In this document: positions 21,802 to 31,418 of the stretch, piece after piece
Layout: each line of letters opens with the position of its first letter
How positions within the stretch are numbered: the stretch's first letter is position 1
NCBI RefSeq assembly: GCF_004522175.1
Contig: NZ_SDEB01000002.1
Location: forward strand, 124,001-188,000
DNA: 64,000 nt
Source: Paracoccus ravus
Lineage (GTDB): Bacteria; Pseudomonadota; Alphaproteobacteria; Rhodobacterales; Rhodobacteraceae
Direction: 5' to 3'
Made by a program: the position numbers and the translations under genes
The notes under the pieces: generated by a model
The model's database searches: none
The model's input: the letters and a program-made list of their open reading frames with translations, nothing else
Told to the model about the DNA's origin: nothing

Positions 21802-23613
21802 TTGACTGCCCTTCTTTTTCTGCGCAATTACGGCCCCAGCGAAGTCGTTTTTGCCGAAAGATTTTCCCGCGCTCTGGGCCAGGAACACGTCCTTCTTGCC
21901 GTTCCGGACAAATTCGCCGCAAAAGCTTCCGAGGATGGCTGGCCGGGCGTGATCTCCGTCGCGACGCCGCCCCAGGCGGCAAGCCCGGGCCACGAGATCC
22001 TCCATGCCCTGAAAGCCGCGCTGGCAGCCCAGCCCGGGACAGGGGCGCTGCTTTTCTGCCGCGACGACGTTCACATTCCCGACATTCCCGGCCTGGCCGC
22101 CGCGCTGGCGCACTACGCAGATAGGGCGCTGATCGCGGGAGGGGTGGAACAGCGCGCGTCCGAGCATGACGAGGACGCATCCACCCGCGCCACCAAGCCT
22201 CTGGCACTGGCCCATTTCCCCGCCGCCGGACTTGCGCGCGCGGTCGCGTCGCTCGACACCGGCATGGACATGGCAGGTAGCGACTCCGTTCAGGCGCTGC
22301 TCTCCACGATTTTGGCTGATTCCGGATTGGGCGATTTTTTCGAACTCCTTCCAGAATTCTTTGATCGCAGCAGCTTCCAGAGCCGCAGCATTCATCTTCT
22401 GGACAGCCAGGCGACGGTCGGACAGAAGGTCTTGTGTCCCGCCCTGACCATCCGCCAGATCACGAGCCAGATCGGGCAGATGGGCGAAAAGAAGCGCCAG
22501 CGCCTGGCCTCGCGGCTGGCATCGGCCCGGAACCATCTTTCGCCCCAGCAGAACCTTGTGATCGATGTCGCGCTTGCCTGTCGCGGCGAGGGGAAAGCCC
22601 GCGTCCCGACGACCCGCCGCCCGATCCTGCGGGCCAATGGCGTCGCCACGGCCATGGCGAACCGGCACACGCTGCATTCCGGTCCGCGCCGGGCCGGGCA
22701 AAGCCGCATCGCCGATTTCGACACGCTTCATCTCGACCATTTCGACCCGAAACGCCAAGAGGCCGTCTGGGTTCGGACGCCGGCGCTGAAGGATCCGCGC
22801 GAAGGCGCTTTCTATTACCAGTCGATCAGGCAGCACGCTGCCGAGGCGATCGACGTGCCCTACCGCCATCTTGCGCCCTGGGAAGGGACACTTCCCGCCA
22901 TTCCCATCTTTGTCTTTTCCATCGGACGTTGCGGCTCGACCCTGTTTTCGCAGATTTCCAAGGCAGCCGGACTTCCGACCTGGTCGGAACCGGACAGCTT
23001 CACCAATCTGGTGCGGATGACCGAAATTCGGCGCAATGAGCAATTGCGTCACAAGCTGGCGCGCGTTGCCCTGAACGATCTTGCCCGCAAGGTCCGCAAC
23101 GAGGGCGGCCCCGACTATTTCGCCGTCAAGCTGCGCTCGCATGTCAGCTTCATCTGCACCCAGCTTGCCGCGCAGCATGCCGATTCCAAGAGCTACTTTC
23201 TGGTGCGCGATCCCGTGCCCTGGGCCAAATCCTTTGGCACGCATTTCGGCTCGAATCCGGCGACGCTCGCGAACCGGCTCGATCGCATGATCCGCACGAT
23301 GCGCCATGCCCGCGACGGAGGCATGGATTTGAGGCTGCTGGATTACGCCGAGATGCTGGAGCAGCCCGAAAGGATCTGCAAGGAACTGGCGGAGTTGACC
23401 GGCAGGTCATTCGATCCGGCCCATCTCGGGACGGTCATGGCCGCGGATTCGCAGGCCGGAACCACGATCTCACGCGGGACGGGCCGGGTGCTGGCCGATG
23501 ATTTCGTGTCGGTCTTCACCGCGGAACTCGAAAGGCTCAATCCGGAACTGCTGAGCGTCCCTCCCGCCGGATGGCTGGGCGAGGCGGGTGACCGCCCCTT
23601 GCCGACCGCTTAG
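21802..23613 (+). CDS. Two-part protein with C-terminal sulfotransferase domain
   Basis: A protein of about 603 residues. The C-terminal part, from about residue 365, has the PAPS-binding loop IFVFSIGRCGSTLFSQI and a downstream LVRDP block equivalent to the 3'-phosphate motif, so it should transfer sulfate from PAPS to an unknown acceptor. The N-terminal 360 residues carry no motif I can name; LLFCRDDVHIP and the later LHLDHFDPKRQ segment vaguely recall a GT-A glycosyltransferase, a weak impression only. The start is TTG at 21802 with AAAGG upstream; a TTG at 21781 is an alternative. It overlaps the convergent phosphatase gene by 4 bases. Confidence 0.75.
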   Translation: MTALLFLRNYGPSEVVFAERFSRALGQEHVLLAVPDKFAAKASEDGWPGVISVATPPQAASPGHEILHALKAALAAQPGTGALLFCRDDVHIPDIPGLAAALAHYADRALIAGGVEQRASEHDEDASTRATKPLALAHFPAAGLARAVASLDTGMDMAGSDSVQALLSTILADSGLGDFFELLPEFFDRSSFQSRSIHLLDSQATVGQKVLCPALTIRQITSQIGQMGEKKRQRLASRLASARNHLSPQQNLVIDVALACRGEGKARVPTTRRPILRANGVATAMANRHTLHSGPRRAGQSRIADFDTLHLDHFDPKRQEAVWVRTPALKDPREGAFYYQSIRQHAAEAIDVPYRHLAPWEGTLPAIPIFVFSIGRCGSTLFSQISKAAGLPTWSEPDSFTNLVRMTEIRRNEQLRHKLARVALNDLARKVRNEGGPDYFAVKLRSHVSFICTQLAAQHADSKSYFLVRDPVPWAKSFGTHFGSNPATLANRLDRMIRTMRHARDGGMDLRLLDYAEMLEQPERICKELAELTGRSFDPAHLGTVMAADSQAGTTISRGTGRVLADDFVSVFTAELERLNPELLSVPPAGWLGEAGDRPLPTA

Positions 23614-24128
23614 TCGCGCCCATCCATGCGCACGAAATCCAGCACGCTGCCCTGACCGGGCTGCAATTCCGACCATTGATCGATCTGGAAATCGACCACC
23701 AGCGTCGCGGCGGTCGGGTAGCGGCGAAACTCGGGATCAAGCAGAGGCCGCGCAGGAAGGCTGGCCGCGAATTCGGCAATGCCGGGATTATGCCCCAGCA
23801 GCATGACGGTCGGCTCGCGGGCGCTGCGCAGGATATCCATGATCCGCTCGGGCGAGGCCTGATAAAGCCCGGGCTCAAGCCGCAGATGCGGGCGCACTTC
23901 AAGCGGCGCGATCGCGACGCGCTCCCATGTCTCGCGGGTGCGTGCCGCAGTCGAGCACAGCACCTCTTCAGGCTCGTAGCCGCGGCTGGCCAGCCAATCG
24001 CCCAAAGCCCGCGCCGAACGCCTGCCGCGATCGTTCAGCGGCCGATCATGATCGGCCTGGCCGGGTTCCTCCCAGGAGGATTTGGCATGACGGGTTAGGA
24101 TCAACCGGCGATGTCCGAGAGGAGTCAT
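23610..24128 (-). CDS. SixA-like histidine phosphatase
   Basis: A 172-residue protein of the histidine phosphatase superfamily. The catalytic LTRHAKS motif lies at about residues 11-17 (active histidine), followed by DRPLNDRGRRSA and the second catalytic histidine in LLGHNPGI. It is of SixA length; SixA removes phosphate from phosphohistidine in phosphorelay or nitrogen-PTS proteins. A ptsP gene lies 14 kb away, so nitrogen-PTS is a possible target, as inference. It is cytoplasmic. Confidence 0.9.
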   Translation of the reverse strand: MTPLGHRRLILTRHAKSSWEEPGQADHDRPLNDRGRRSARALGDWLASRGYEPEEVLCSTAARTRETWERVAIAPLEVRPHLRLEPGLYQASPERIMDILRSAREPTVMLLGHNPGIAEFAASLPARPLLDPEFRRYPTAATLVVDFQIDQWSELQPGQGSVLDFVRMDGRD

Positions 24129-24211
24129 GCATATGCCTTTGCCGCCGAGGGGTGTTGCGCCGAGCCTGCCATAGCATTCGGCGCAACGGCAAGGGCTGTT
24201 TCCGACCCGCC

Positions 24212-25126
24212 CTAAAGACCGTGTCCGCCCTGGCGCAGCCCCCGCGGCTTGACGCGCGGCTCGGTCGAGCGGATCAGCGAGCCTGCGCCATGCTCGGTGA
24301 AAAGTTCGAGCAGGCAGGCATTCGGCACCCGGCCATCCAGAATGACGACGGCGCGCACCCCTTCTTCGACGGCTTTCAGGGCGGTCTCGGTCTTGGGAAT
24401 CATGCCGCCCGCGATGGTACCATCGGCGATCATCGCGCGGACCTGATCGGGGCTCATCTGCGTCACCACCTCGCCCGAGCCGTTCTTGACGCCCGCGACA
24501 TCGGTCAGAAGCAGCAGACGGTCGGCCTTGAGCGCGCCGGCAATGGCGCCCGCCGCGGTATCGCCATTGACGTTGAAGGTCTCGTTATCCTCCATCCCGG
24601 TCGCGACGGGCGCGATGACCGGGATCAGTCCGGCATTGTAGAGGTCGCGGATGATCTGGACATTCATCTCGACCGGGCGACCGACGAAGCCCAGTTCCGG
24701 ATCGTCCGCCTCGCAGACCATCAGGTCGTCGTCCTTGCCCGAGATGCCGACGGCGCGGCCGCCCGCGTCGTTGATCGCCTGCACGATGCGCTTGTTCACG
24801 AGGCCCGAGAGCACCATCTCGACCACTTCCACGGTTTCGCGGGTGGTGACGCGCTTGCCGCGCACGAAATTGCTCTCGATGCCCAGCTTGTTCAGCAGGT
24901 CATTGATCATCGGGCCGCCGCCATGGACCACGACCGGATGGATGCCGACCTGCCGCATCAGCACGATATCGCGGGCAAATTCGGCCATGGCCTCGTCGTC
25001 GCCCATGGCATTGCCGCCGAATTTCACCACGACGACCGCACCGGAATATCGCTGCATATAAGGCAGTGCTTCCGAGAGGGTACGAGCGGTGGCGATCCAG
25101 TCACGGTTCATGTTCTGCTTTCTCAT
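24212..25126 (-). CDS. argB: Acetylglutamate kinase
   Basis: A 304-residue amino-acid kinase that phosphorylates N-acetylglutamate in arginine synthesis. It shows VVKFGGNAM (about residues 34-42), [10 protein letters not shown], the [12 protein letters not shown] nucleotide region and [16 protein letters not shown] six bases before the ATG supports the longer start at 25126; an internal ATG at 25111 is possible. The short N-terminal helix before the kinase core suggests the hexameric, arginine-inhibited type. It ends the minus-strand block that begins at rpmH. Confidence 0.96.
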   Translation of the reverse strand: MRKQNMNRDWIATARTLSEALPYMQRYSGAVVVVKFGGNAMGDDEAMAEFARDIVLMRQVGIHPVVVHGGGPMINDLLNKLGIESNFVRGKRVTTRETVEVVEMVLSGLVNKRIVQAINDAGGRAVGISGKDDDLMVCEADDPELGFVGRPVEMNVQIIRDLYNAGLIPVIAPVATGMEDNETFNVNGDTAAGAIAGALKADRLLLLTDVAGVKNGSGEVVTQMSPDQVRAMIADGTIAGGMIPKTETALKAVEEGVRAVVILDGRVPNACLLELFTEHGAGSLIRSTEPRVKPRGLRQGGHGL

Positions 25127-25164
25127 CAGAGGTCCCTGTCATCCGCCGATGGGCGGCCCACGGC

Positions 25165-25815
25165 TTACTCAAGCCCGGCGATGATGGCGCGCAAGGTCGC
25201 GATGCCCTCGCCCTTTTCCGAGCTGGTCACGACCAGTTCCGGATAGGCGGCGGGATGCTTCTGCAACGCCTCCTCGACCTGCGCGATGGTCGCGGCCATG
25301 GCCTGGCTGCCGATCTTGTCGCCCTTGGTCAGCACGACCTGAAAGGGCACGGCGGCGCGGTCGAGAAGCTTCATGATCTCGTGGTCCACATCCTTCACGC
25401 CATGGCGCGAATCGATCAGCGCGAAGGCGCGACGCAGCGTGGGCCGACCCGAGAGGTAGTTCTTGAGCAGCGCCTGCCATTTCGCGACCACGGCGACCGG
25501 GGCCTTGGCGAAGCCATAGCCCGGAAGGTCGACGAGATAGGCCTGCTCGCCCAGGGTGAAATAGTTCACCTCCTGGGTGCGGCCCGGCGTGTTCGAGGCG
25601 CGGGCAAGATGGTTGCGCCCGGTCAGGGCATTGATCAGGCTCGACTTGCCGACATTCGAGCGGCCCGCGAAGCAGACCTCGGGGCGATCAGCGGGCGGCA
25701 AGCCGTCCATGGCGACCACGCCCTTGAGGAAATCGACCGGCCCGGCGAACAGTTTTCGCGCGGCCTCGGCGGTTTCGAAATCGGGTTCGGGGGCGACGGG
25801 AAAGGAAACCTTCAT
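25165..25815 (-). CDS. engB: Ribosome biogenesis GTP-binding protein EngB (YihA/YsxC)
   Basis: A 216-residue GTPase needed for 50S subunit assembly. It has G1 GRSNVGKSSLIN, G3 DLPGYGFA, G4 TKGDKI and a G5-like TSSEKGEG near the C-terminus. The PGRTQEVNYF segment is typical of the family. Its ATG overlaps the stop of the MOSC gene as ATGA. A longer N-terminal region than in E. coli is usual in alphaproteobacteria. Confidence 0.95.
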   Translation of the reverse strand: MKVSFPVAPEPDFETAEAARKLFAGPVDFLKGVVAMDGLPPADRPEVCFAGRSNVGKSSLINALTGRNHLARASNTPGRTQEVNYFTLGEQAYLVDLPGYGFAKAPVAVVAKWQALLKNYLSGRPTLRRAFALIDSRHGVKDVDHEIMKLLDRAAVPFQVVLTKGDKIGSQAMAATIAQVEEALQKHPAAYPELVVTSSEKGEGIATLRAIIAGLE

Positions 25816-26576
25816 GCGCGGATCTCGTCATTGAGGGCGATCTCACCACCGGAGACCACCTCGGCATAGATGCCGAATTGATGATTGCCGAACTGTCCGG
25901 TCAGCGCGGCGGGCATGTCGCTGTCGAGGCGACCTGTATTCGTATCGGCGCTGGTCGCGTCGCAACGTCCGATGGCCTCGGTCACACGCAACTCGATCTC
26001 GCCGATGGTGAGGATCCGACCGATCAGATCACGCTCGGCATAGGGCTCCCAGCCATCGACCCAGAGATTGCCACGCCAACGCTCGACCCCCAAGGGCTGA
26101 GCAAGGCGCGTCTCAAGATCGCGCAGGCTCGAAAGCGACAGGATCGAAAGCCAAGGCTGGTTCACGTCGGTCCAACCGGTCGGGCCCTTCACAAGCCGCG
26201 TGGGCGCGGGTTTCTCGGCGGGCCAGAGCGGGGAGACCCATTCGATCAGGCGCTGGCCTTCGGTCTCGGGGTCAAAGGTCAGATCGGGCTGGTCGGGATG
26301 GGAAAGGCGGATCGGGCCTTCCGGCGCGCCCTCGCCCCAGCCCCCTGAAACGGCTTGCAGCGCAGCCGAAGCCACGCCGCGCACGAAACAGGATTTGGGC
26401 AGCCAGCGCTGGGGCTCTGGCCCCTCGCCCGCGTGCCGCTCACCAGCTTCGGTGAGCAGCCCCCAGATCCGGTCGCCCGGCAGCCGTCGCGCCGCCTGAA
26501 GCGACGCGCTGGCCATGTCCTCGCCCCCGAGCGACTTGATCGGGTAGCGCCGGATCCGGGCGATCCGTCCGTTCAT
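25812..26576 (-). CDS. MOSC domain-containing protein
   Basis: A 254-residue protein with an N-terminal beta-barrel segment (RIRRYPIKSLGGEDM) and a C-terminal MOSC domain: VERWRGNLWVDGWEPYAERDLIG, followed by the conserved cysteine in IGRCDATSADTNTG. MOSC proteins bind molybdenum cofactor or transfer sulfur to it, and many act as N-hydroxylated-compound reductases with cytochrome partners. The specific reaction is not predicted. It overlaps yidC and engB by 4 bases on either side, a conserved order in this bacterial order. Confidence 0.88.
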   Translation of the reverse strand: MNGRIARIRRYPIKSLGGEDMASASLQAARRLPGDRIWGLLTEAGERHAGEGPEPQRWLPKSCFVRGVASAALQAVSGGWGEGAPEGPIRLSHPDQPDLTFDPETEGQRLIEWVSPLWPAEKPAPTRLVKGPTGWTDVNQPWLSILSLSSLRDLETRLAQPLGVERWRGNLWVDGWEPYAERDLIGRILTIGEIELRVTEAIGRCDATSADTNTGRLDSDMPAALTGQFGNHQFGIYAEVVSGGEIALNDEIRA

Positions 26577-28477
26577 TTTCCGTCTTTCGACTTGTCATCG
26601 GCCTTGTTCGCGCGGGCGGGCAGGCCGGATTTGATATTGCCGAAGAAGTCCGGGCGGTGCCCATGCATCGACATGATCGTGTATTGCTGCGCGATCGTGA
26701 TCACGTTGTTGGTGATCCAGTAGAGCACCAGCCCCGAGGCGAAGCCGCCCAGCATCAGCATGAAAATCCACGGCATCCAGGCAAAGATCATTTTCTGCGC
26801 CGGATCGGCGGGGGCCGGGTTTAGTTTCTGCTGCATCCACATCGAGATGCCGAGGATGATCGCCAGTACCGGCAGGGTGAAGCTATGCAGGAAGCTGCCC
26901 TGACCCGGTGCCGCCCAAGGCAGCAAACCGAAGATGTTCCAGACGCTCGACGGATCCGGGGCCGAGAGGTCATGGATCCAGCCGACCCAAGGCGCGTGAC
27001 GCAGCTCGATCGTGACGAAGATCACCTTGTAAAGCGAGAAGAAGATCGGGATCTGCAAGAGCACCGGAAGGCAGCCCGCAGCCGGGTTCACCTTCTCGCG
27101 CTTGTAGAGCTCCATGACCTCTTTCTGGTATTTCATCCGGTCGTCGCCGGTGCGCTCCTTGATCGCCTCCATCTGAGGCTGCAATTCCTTCATCTTCGCC
27201 ATCGAGATGTAGGATTTGCGGGCCAGCGGGAAGACCAGCAGCTTCAGCACGAAGGTCAGCGCGATGATTGCCCAGCCCATGTTGCCGATCATGCCATGCA
27301 GCCAATGCAGCAGGCTGAAGATCGGCTTGGTCAGGAAGTAGAACCAGCCCCAGTCGATCGAATCGACGAAACGATCGATGCCGGGGGCGTCCTGATAGCC
27401 ATTGATCGTTTCCCAGACCTTGGCACCGGCAAAGAGATAGCTCGCGGTGGTTGCGGTGGTGCCGGGTGCAACCGACTGGACCGGCATCCGGGTCTCGGTC
27501 TGATAGATATCCGCGCCGGGGGCGTATTTCACGACGGCGGTAAAGGAACTGCCGGGTGCGGGGGCCAGCGTCGTCATCCAGTATTTATCGGTAAAACCGA
27601 TCCAGCCGTTCTCCTGAACCTCGATCAGTTCGGCATGTCCCTCGCCCGCGATCGGGTCAAGCTCGGCGATATTCTTGTATTTCTGCTCCAGCAGCTTGCC
27701 ATCGGTCATGCCGACAGCGCCCTCGTGCAGGACGAAATAGTTCTGCGTGTCGGGACGGCCATGCCGCGCCAGAATGCCGTAGGGGGCTGCGGCAAAGGCC
27801 GCCGAGCCGGTGTTTTCCAGAGTCTGGGTGATGGTGAACAGGAACTTGTCGTCAAGCTCGTAGATGCGGCGGAAGATCTGTCCCGCGCCATTGTCCCAGC
27901 GCAGCGTCACGGGTTTGCCCGGGGCAAGGGCGTCGCCGGATTCGATGTCCCACAGGGTTGCAGGGCCCGGGACCAGAGCCGGGTCGGTCCCGGCGGCGGG
28001 CATCCAGCCATAGACGGCGTAATAGGGCTTCTGCAGGGTCGGCTCGGGATTGGCGCCCGGCGCGACGGGCGTGCCTTCGGACTGCGTCTTGATCGCGGTG
28101 GTCGGCGAGAGCAGGCGGACATAGGCCGAACTGTCATCCAGCGTCTCGCGATAGCCGGTCAGTTCCAGATCATCGATACGCCCGCCGGACAGCGAGATCG
28201 AACCCTTCAGCGCGGGCGACTCGATCCGGACGCGCGGTGCGGCACTGCTGGGATCGGCATTGGCCGGGGCGGCACCCAGCGTCGGCGCGGCACCGTTCTG
28301 GCCGGCGGCCGAAGGCGTCGCGACCTGACCGGGGACATTCTGGCCCTCGACCTGCTGAACCTGCGCGGCATCCTGCGCCGGAGGCGGCGGTTCCGGCGCG
28401 AAAAAGACCGACCAGACGAGAATGACGAGGGCGGATAGCACCATCGCCAGGATGAGATTGCGGTTGTTGTCTTCCAT
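26573..28477 (-). CDS. yidC: Membrane protein insertase YidC
   Basis: A 634-residue insertase that inserts and folds inner-membrane proteins, alone or with SecYEG. It has an N-terminal membrane helix (about residues 7-25), a Pro/Ala/Gln-rich linker, the large periplasmic beta-domain (about 85-385), and a C-terminal insertase core with five helices, including FPLARKSYISMAKMKELQPQM and NPAAGCLPVLLQIPIFFSLYKV. This is the Gram-negative type. It sits with yidD, rnpA and rpmH as in many genomes. The C-terminal tail is basic and Lys-rich, which suits ribosome contact. Confidence 0.97.
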   Translation of the reverse strand: MEDNNRNLILAMVLSALVILVWSVFFAPEPPPPAQDAAQVQQVEGQNVPGQVATPSAAGQNGAAPTLGAAPANADPSSAAPRVRIESPALKGSISLSGGRIDDLELTGYRETLDDSSAYVRLLSPTTAIKTQSEGTPVAPGANPEPTLQKPYYAVYGWMPAAGTDPALVPGPATLWDIESGDALAPGKPVTLRWDNGAGQIFRRIYELDDKFLFTITQTLENTGSAAFAAAPYGILARHGRPDTQNYFVLHEGAVGMTDGKLLEQKYKNIAELDPIAGEGHAELIEVQENGWIGFTDKYWMTTLAPAPGSSFTAVVKYAPGADIYQTETRMPVQSVAPGTTATTASYLFAGAKVWETINGYQDAPGIDRFVDSIDWGWFYFLTKPIFSLLHWLHGMIGNMGWAIIALTFVLKLLVFPLARKSYISMAKMKELQPQMEAIKERTGDDRMKYQKEVMELYKREKVNPAAGCLPVLLQIPIFFSLYKVIFVTIELRHAPWVGWIHDLSAPDPSSVWNIFGLLPWAAPGQGSFLHSFTLPVLAIILGISMWMQQKLNPAPADPAQKMIFAWMPWIFMLMLGGFASGLVLYWITNNVITIAQQYTIMSMHGHRPDFFGNIKSGLPARANKADDKSKDGK

Positions 28478-28548
28478 TCCGTCCAGCCCTTCGTCGCGCG
28501 ACTCCCCAAGGGGGTTCGCGCCGCTTCAACAGAAGCGACCAGCAAAGG

Positions 28549-29409
28549 TCAAGGGAAATTGGCCATTGCGCGGCATTGCGGCAATTGCTTTGCGCTCTGC
28601 GAAGGGGTCGTCACGTCCCTGCATTGGCTGCGCGCGCCCGGCCATGCGGCTCCGCGAAGCTGGTCAAGCAAAAGGCGTTCGACCTCGCAGCTTGTCAAGG
28701 GTGCACCCACGGCTGGACCCTGCAATGCCGTGAACCCGATCTGGCTCAGAAAGCCTCTTTCTTCACTTGTCTCCACCCCGTCGCCCAGCGTTTCGAGCCC
28801 AAGATGCTCTGCAAGAGCAAGGATCGCCAAAATCATGCGCTGCTGCGCGACGCGGCTGTCGCATCCAGCCAGAAAGCGGCGGCCAACACGCATCCGCCGC
28901 GCCTGAACGCGGCGCAGTTCTTCCAATCCGACCCCGGCAATTCCGAAATCTCCCAGAGCGATCCGGCATCCGCTCATGGCCAGTCGACACATGGTCCGCG
29001 TCGCCGTTTCACGCGCCGTACCGCGCAAATGGGGATCAATGACCTCAATCTCGAGCCGGTCAGGGGCCAGTTCCTGCCGGTCGATTTCCCATAGGACATC
29101 TTCGGCCAGCAGAGGATCGCAAAGCGCCTGCTCGGGCAGCGCGATCGACAGAAAGGAAACCGCGCCCAACCCGTCCCAGCCGCGCAACGCGGCGAGACCA
29201 TATTGCAAGGTCTCGCGCAGCGCGGACCCATGATCGACACCGCTACGACCGGTCGCGCTCAGCCGAAATGCGGCGATCCGCCCAGAATCGCAGCATATCT
29301 GGGGATGGAACAGGAAAGCCGCGGAAGCACGCGCCGAAATCGGTTCGTGCAGGCCACGCCCGGACGCGCGCCGCCCCGGCAGCGTCGCCGCTTTCCATAT
29401 CCCTGCCAT
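28549..29409 (-). CDS. Degenerate EAL-domain protein
   Basis: About 286 residues with an EAL-like fold but altered catalytic motifs. The EAL signature is replaced by AAFRLSATG. The metal-binding DDFGTG becomes LGDFGIAG, and EGVET becomes GDGVET; the later LQG motif remains. Lack of the first glutamate and one of the paired aspartates predicts no c-di-GMP hydrolysis, so a binding or protein-interaction role is more likely. The start at 29409 is preferred because of a G-rich site; an ATG at 29451 is possible. It lies between ttcA and yidC on the same strand. Confidence 0.8.
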   Translation of the reverse strand: MAGIWKAATLPGRRASGRGLHEPISARASAAFLFHPQICCDSGRIAAFRLSATGRSGVDHGSALRETLQYGLAALRGWDGLGAVSFLSIALPEQALCDPLLAEDVLWEIDRQELAPDRLEIEVIDPHLRGTARETATRTMCRLAMSGCRIALGDFGIAGVGLEELRRVQARRMRVGRRFLAGCDSRVAQQRMILAILALAEHLGLETLGDGVETSEERGFLSQIGFTALQGPAVGAPLTSCEVERLLLDQLRGAAWPGARSQCRDVTTPSQSAKQLPQCRAMANFP

Positions 29410-29468
29410 CTTTCGCCCCCGAATCGTCCCGACAGACCCGAGCCTAGGCAAGGAAGCTTTTCGTTCCG

Positions 29469-30371
29469 TTAAAGTTCGCGCAGCACCGGCACGTCAGCAC
29501 CGCCCGAATCCTTAGAATTCGACGGATTCGGGATCAGCGAGGCGAAATCGAAAAGCTGCGGATCCGGCAAATGCGAGGGCCGCACATTCATCAACGCGCG
29601 GAACATCACATTGCGGCGTCCGGGCGCACGGCTTTCCCATTCATCGAGCAGCTTTTTCACCTGCATCCGCTGCAGGCCTTCCTGGCTGCCGCAGAGATCG
29701 CAGGGGATCACCGGATAATTCATCGCGCGCGAAAAACGCTCGCAATCCGCTTCGGCAATGAAGGCCAGCGGACGCAGCACGTTCAGGTCGCCCTCTTCGT
29801 TCAGGAGCTTCGGCGGCATCGAGGCCAGTCGCCCGCCATGGAACAGGTTCATGAAGAAGGTTTCGAGAATGTCGTCGCGGTGATGGCCCAGCACCACCGC
29901 CGAGCAGCCCTCTTCGCGGGCGATGCGATAGAGATTGCCGCGGCGCAGGCGCGAGCAGAGCGCGCAATAGGTGCGACCCTCGGGGACCTTTTCCTTCACG
30001 ATGGAATAGGTGTCCTGATATTCGATGCGGTGGGGCACGCCACGCTCGGTCAGGAATTCGGGCAGGACTGTCGCCGGGAAACCCGGCTGACCCTGATCGA
30101 GATTGCAGGCCAGCAACTCGACCGGCAGCAACCCGCGCCATTTCAACTCATGCAGAACCGCGAGCAGCGTGTAGCTGTCCTTGCCGCCTGAAAGACAAAC
30201 CAGCCAGCGATCGCCGGGCTTGATCATGTCATAGGTCTCGATCGCGGCGCGTGTTTCGCGCACGAGGCGCTTTCTCAGCTTGCGGAACTCGGTCGAGGAG
30301 GGCGCGCCGCGAAACAGCGGGTGGATGTCCTCGTCATGGGAATCGTCGTCGATCTCGATCTCGTCCCGCAT
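29469..30371 (-). CDS. ttcA: tRNA 2-thiocytidine synthase TtcA
   Basis: A PP-loop enzyme of about 300 residues that makes 2-thiocytidine at position 32 of tRNA. The ATP motif is [11 protein letters not shown] (about residue 60). Cluster cysteines appear in [11 protein letters not shown] and IPCDLCG, the CxxC pairs that bind the 4Fe-4S cluster. The start at 30371 is chosen for its AGGA site; the open frame extends 13 codons further upstream. Two tRNA-Arg(ACG) genes, likely substrates in some bacteria, lie 3 kb away. Confidence 0.94.
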   Translation of the reverse strand: MRDEIEIDDDSHDEDIHPLFRGAPSSTEFRKLRKRLVRETRAAIETYDMIKPGDRWLVCLSGGKDSYTLLAVLHELKWRGLLPVELLACNLDQGQPGFPATVLPEFLTERGVPHRIEYQDTYSIVKEKVPEGRTYCALCSRLRRGNLYRIAREEGCSAVVLGHHRDDILETFFMNLFHGGRLASMPPKLLNEEGDLNVLRPLAFIAEADCERFSRAMNYPVIPCDLCGSQEGLQRMQVKKLLDEWESRAPGRRNVMFRALMNVRPSHLPDPQLFDFASLIPNPSNSKDSGGADVPVLREL

Positions 30372-30431
30372 CGGTCCTGTCCTGATCTTGGCGCTGTCGC
30401 GCAGGTTCATATCATGGATGACGCGCGGGCG

Positions 30432-30668
30432 TCAGTCCTGCGGGTCGGTGCCCGGCACCGGGTCGTAACCCTCGCCGCCCCAGGGATGGCAGCGGCAGAT
30501 GCGCCGCGCGGCCAGCCAGCCCCCCTTCAGCGCGCCATGGCGCTCCAGCGCGGCGAGCGCATAGACCGAGCATGTGGGCTGGAAACGGCAGCCATGACCG
30601 ACCCAGGGGCTCAGCAGCAGACGATAGGCATGGACCGGCAGGGCCATAAGGCGCGCAACCGGGCTCAT
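30432..30668 (-). CDS. yidD: Membrane protein insertion efficiency factor YidD
   Basis: A 78-residue amphipathic protein that assists YidC. The family blocks are RLLLSPWVGHGCRFQPTCS (about 15-33), followed by YALAALERHG and GWLAARRICRCHPWGGEGYDPVP, with the conserved cysteines. The ATG overlaps the rnpA stop as ATGA, the usual arrangement. It associates with the inner face of the membrane. Confidence 0.95.
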   Translation of the reverse strand: MSPVARLMALPVHAYRLLLSPWVGHGCRFQPTCSVYALAALERHGALKGGWLAARRICRCHPWGGEGYDPVPGTDPQD

Positions 30669-31144
30669 GTCCGGCCCCTGCCCTCGGGCTTGCCGCTGGG
30701 CTTCCCCTCGCCATGCACGCGCGCAATCGCCTGTTCGAGATCCTGCTTCAATGCGGCGAAATCGCGTTCGATCGTGGCGCCCGGCCGACCGACCAGCACG
30801 TAATCCCAGCCCGCGCGGGCGCGGCCGGGAAGGATCTCATGCGCAAGCGCCCGCAAACGCCGCTTGGCGCGGTTGCGGGCCACGGCATTGCCGAGCTTTT
30901 TCGAGCAGGTAAAGCCCACGCGGACAGTATCCGCAGGCTCCCCCTCGCCACGGCGGCGGGCTTGCAGCAGAAAACCCGGCATGCCTTGACGGCGTGCCGA
31001 GGCAGCGCGCAGAAAATCTGCCCGCTGGCGCAGGATCTCCGGCCTCAAGGACTTCACGCCCCCGGAAACGCCGGAAGCCGCCCTGTCCGGTTGCCCCTCA
31101 GGGACATTCCGGTCAGCGGCGGCGTCTTCGGCTGCACTGCTCAT
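30665..31144 (-). CDS. rnpA: Ribonuclease P protein component
   Basis: About 159 residues. It carries the RNase P protein signature VGFTCSKKLGNAVARNRAKRR and RALAHEILP, which bind the 5' leader of pre-tRNA and the catalytic RNA. The start is uncertain: the ATG at 31144 adds about 40 poorly conserved residues before LRPEILRQRADFLRAA, and a GTG just before LRPEIL could be used. It follows rpmH by 29 bases. The C-terminus is rich in Gly, Lys and Arg. Confidence 0.94.
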   Translation of the reverse strand: MSSAAEDAAADRNVPEGQPDRAASGVSGGVKSLRPEILRQRADFLRAASARRQGMPGFLLQARRRGEGEPADTVRVGFTCSKKLGNAVARNRAKRRLRALAHEILPGRARAGWDYVLVGRPGATIERDFAALKQDLEQAIARVHGEGKPSGKPEGRGRT

Positions 31145-31173
31145 CGCTTTAGCCCACGCCTTTCGGCGAGGAC

Positions 31174-31311
31174 TTACGCGCTCAGCGACTTGCGGCCCTT
31201 GGCGCGGCGGGCGTTCAGCACGCGACGGCCACCTTTGGTCGCCATGCGGGCACGGAAGCCGTGACGACGGGCGCGAACCAGGTTCGACGGCTGGTAGGTG
31301 CGTTTCGACAT
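31174..31311 (-). CDS. rpmH: 50S ribosomal protein L34
   Basis: This 45-codon gene encodes the small basic L34 protein. It begins [19 protein letters not shown] and continues with [21 protein letters not shown], both diagnostic. The start lies 79 bases downstream of a good promoter, and it heads the block rpmH-rnpA-yidD-ttcA. It is too short for standard ORF length cut-offs. Confidence 0.97.
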   Translation of the reverse strand: MSKRTYQPSNLVRARRHGFRARMATKGGRRVLNARRAKGRKSLSA

Positions 31312-31389
31312 CTTGTAACTCCGGGTCAGGGCGGGTCAGGGTATGGGCAGAAAGCCCACGCAAGACGCGCCGGTCTATTCGAGGCCCGC

Positions 31390-31418
31390 TGCATAGTCGG
31401 AGCCCGGCTGCGAGTCAA
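31390..31418 (-). promoter_or_regulatory. Promoter of rpmH operon
   Basis: On the minus strand TTGACT (31418-31413) and TATGCA (31395-31390) are spaced by 17 bases. The -10 ends 78 bases upstream of the rpmH ATG, leaving a leader of about 70 bases. Confidence 0.65.
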
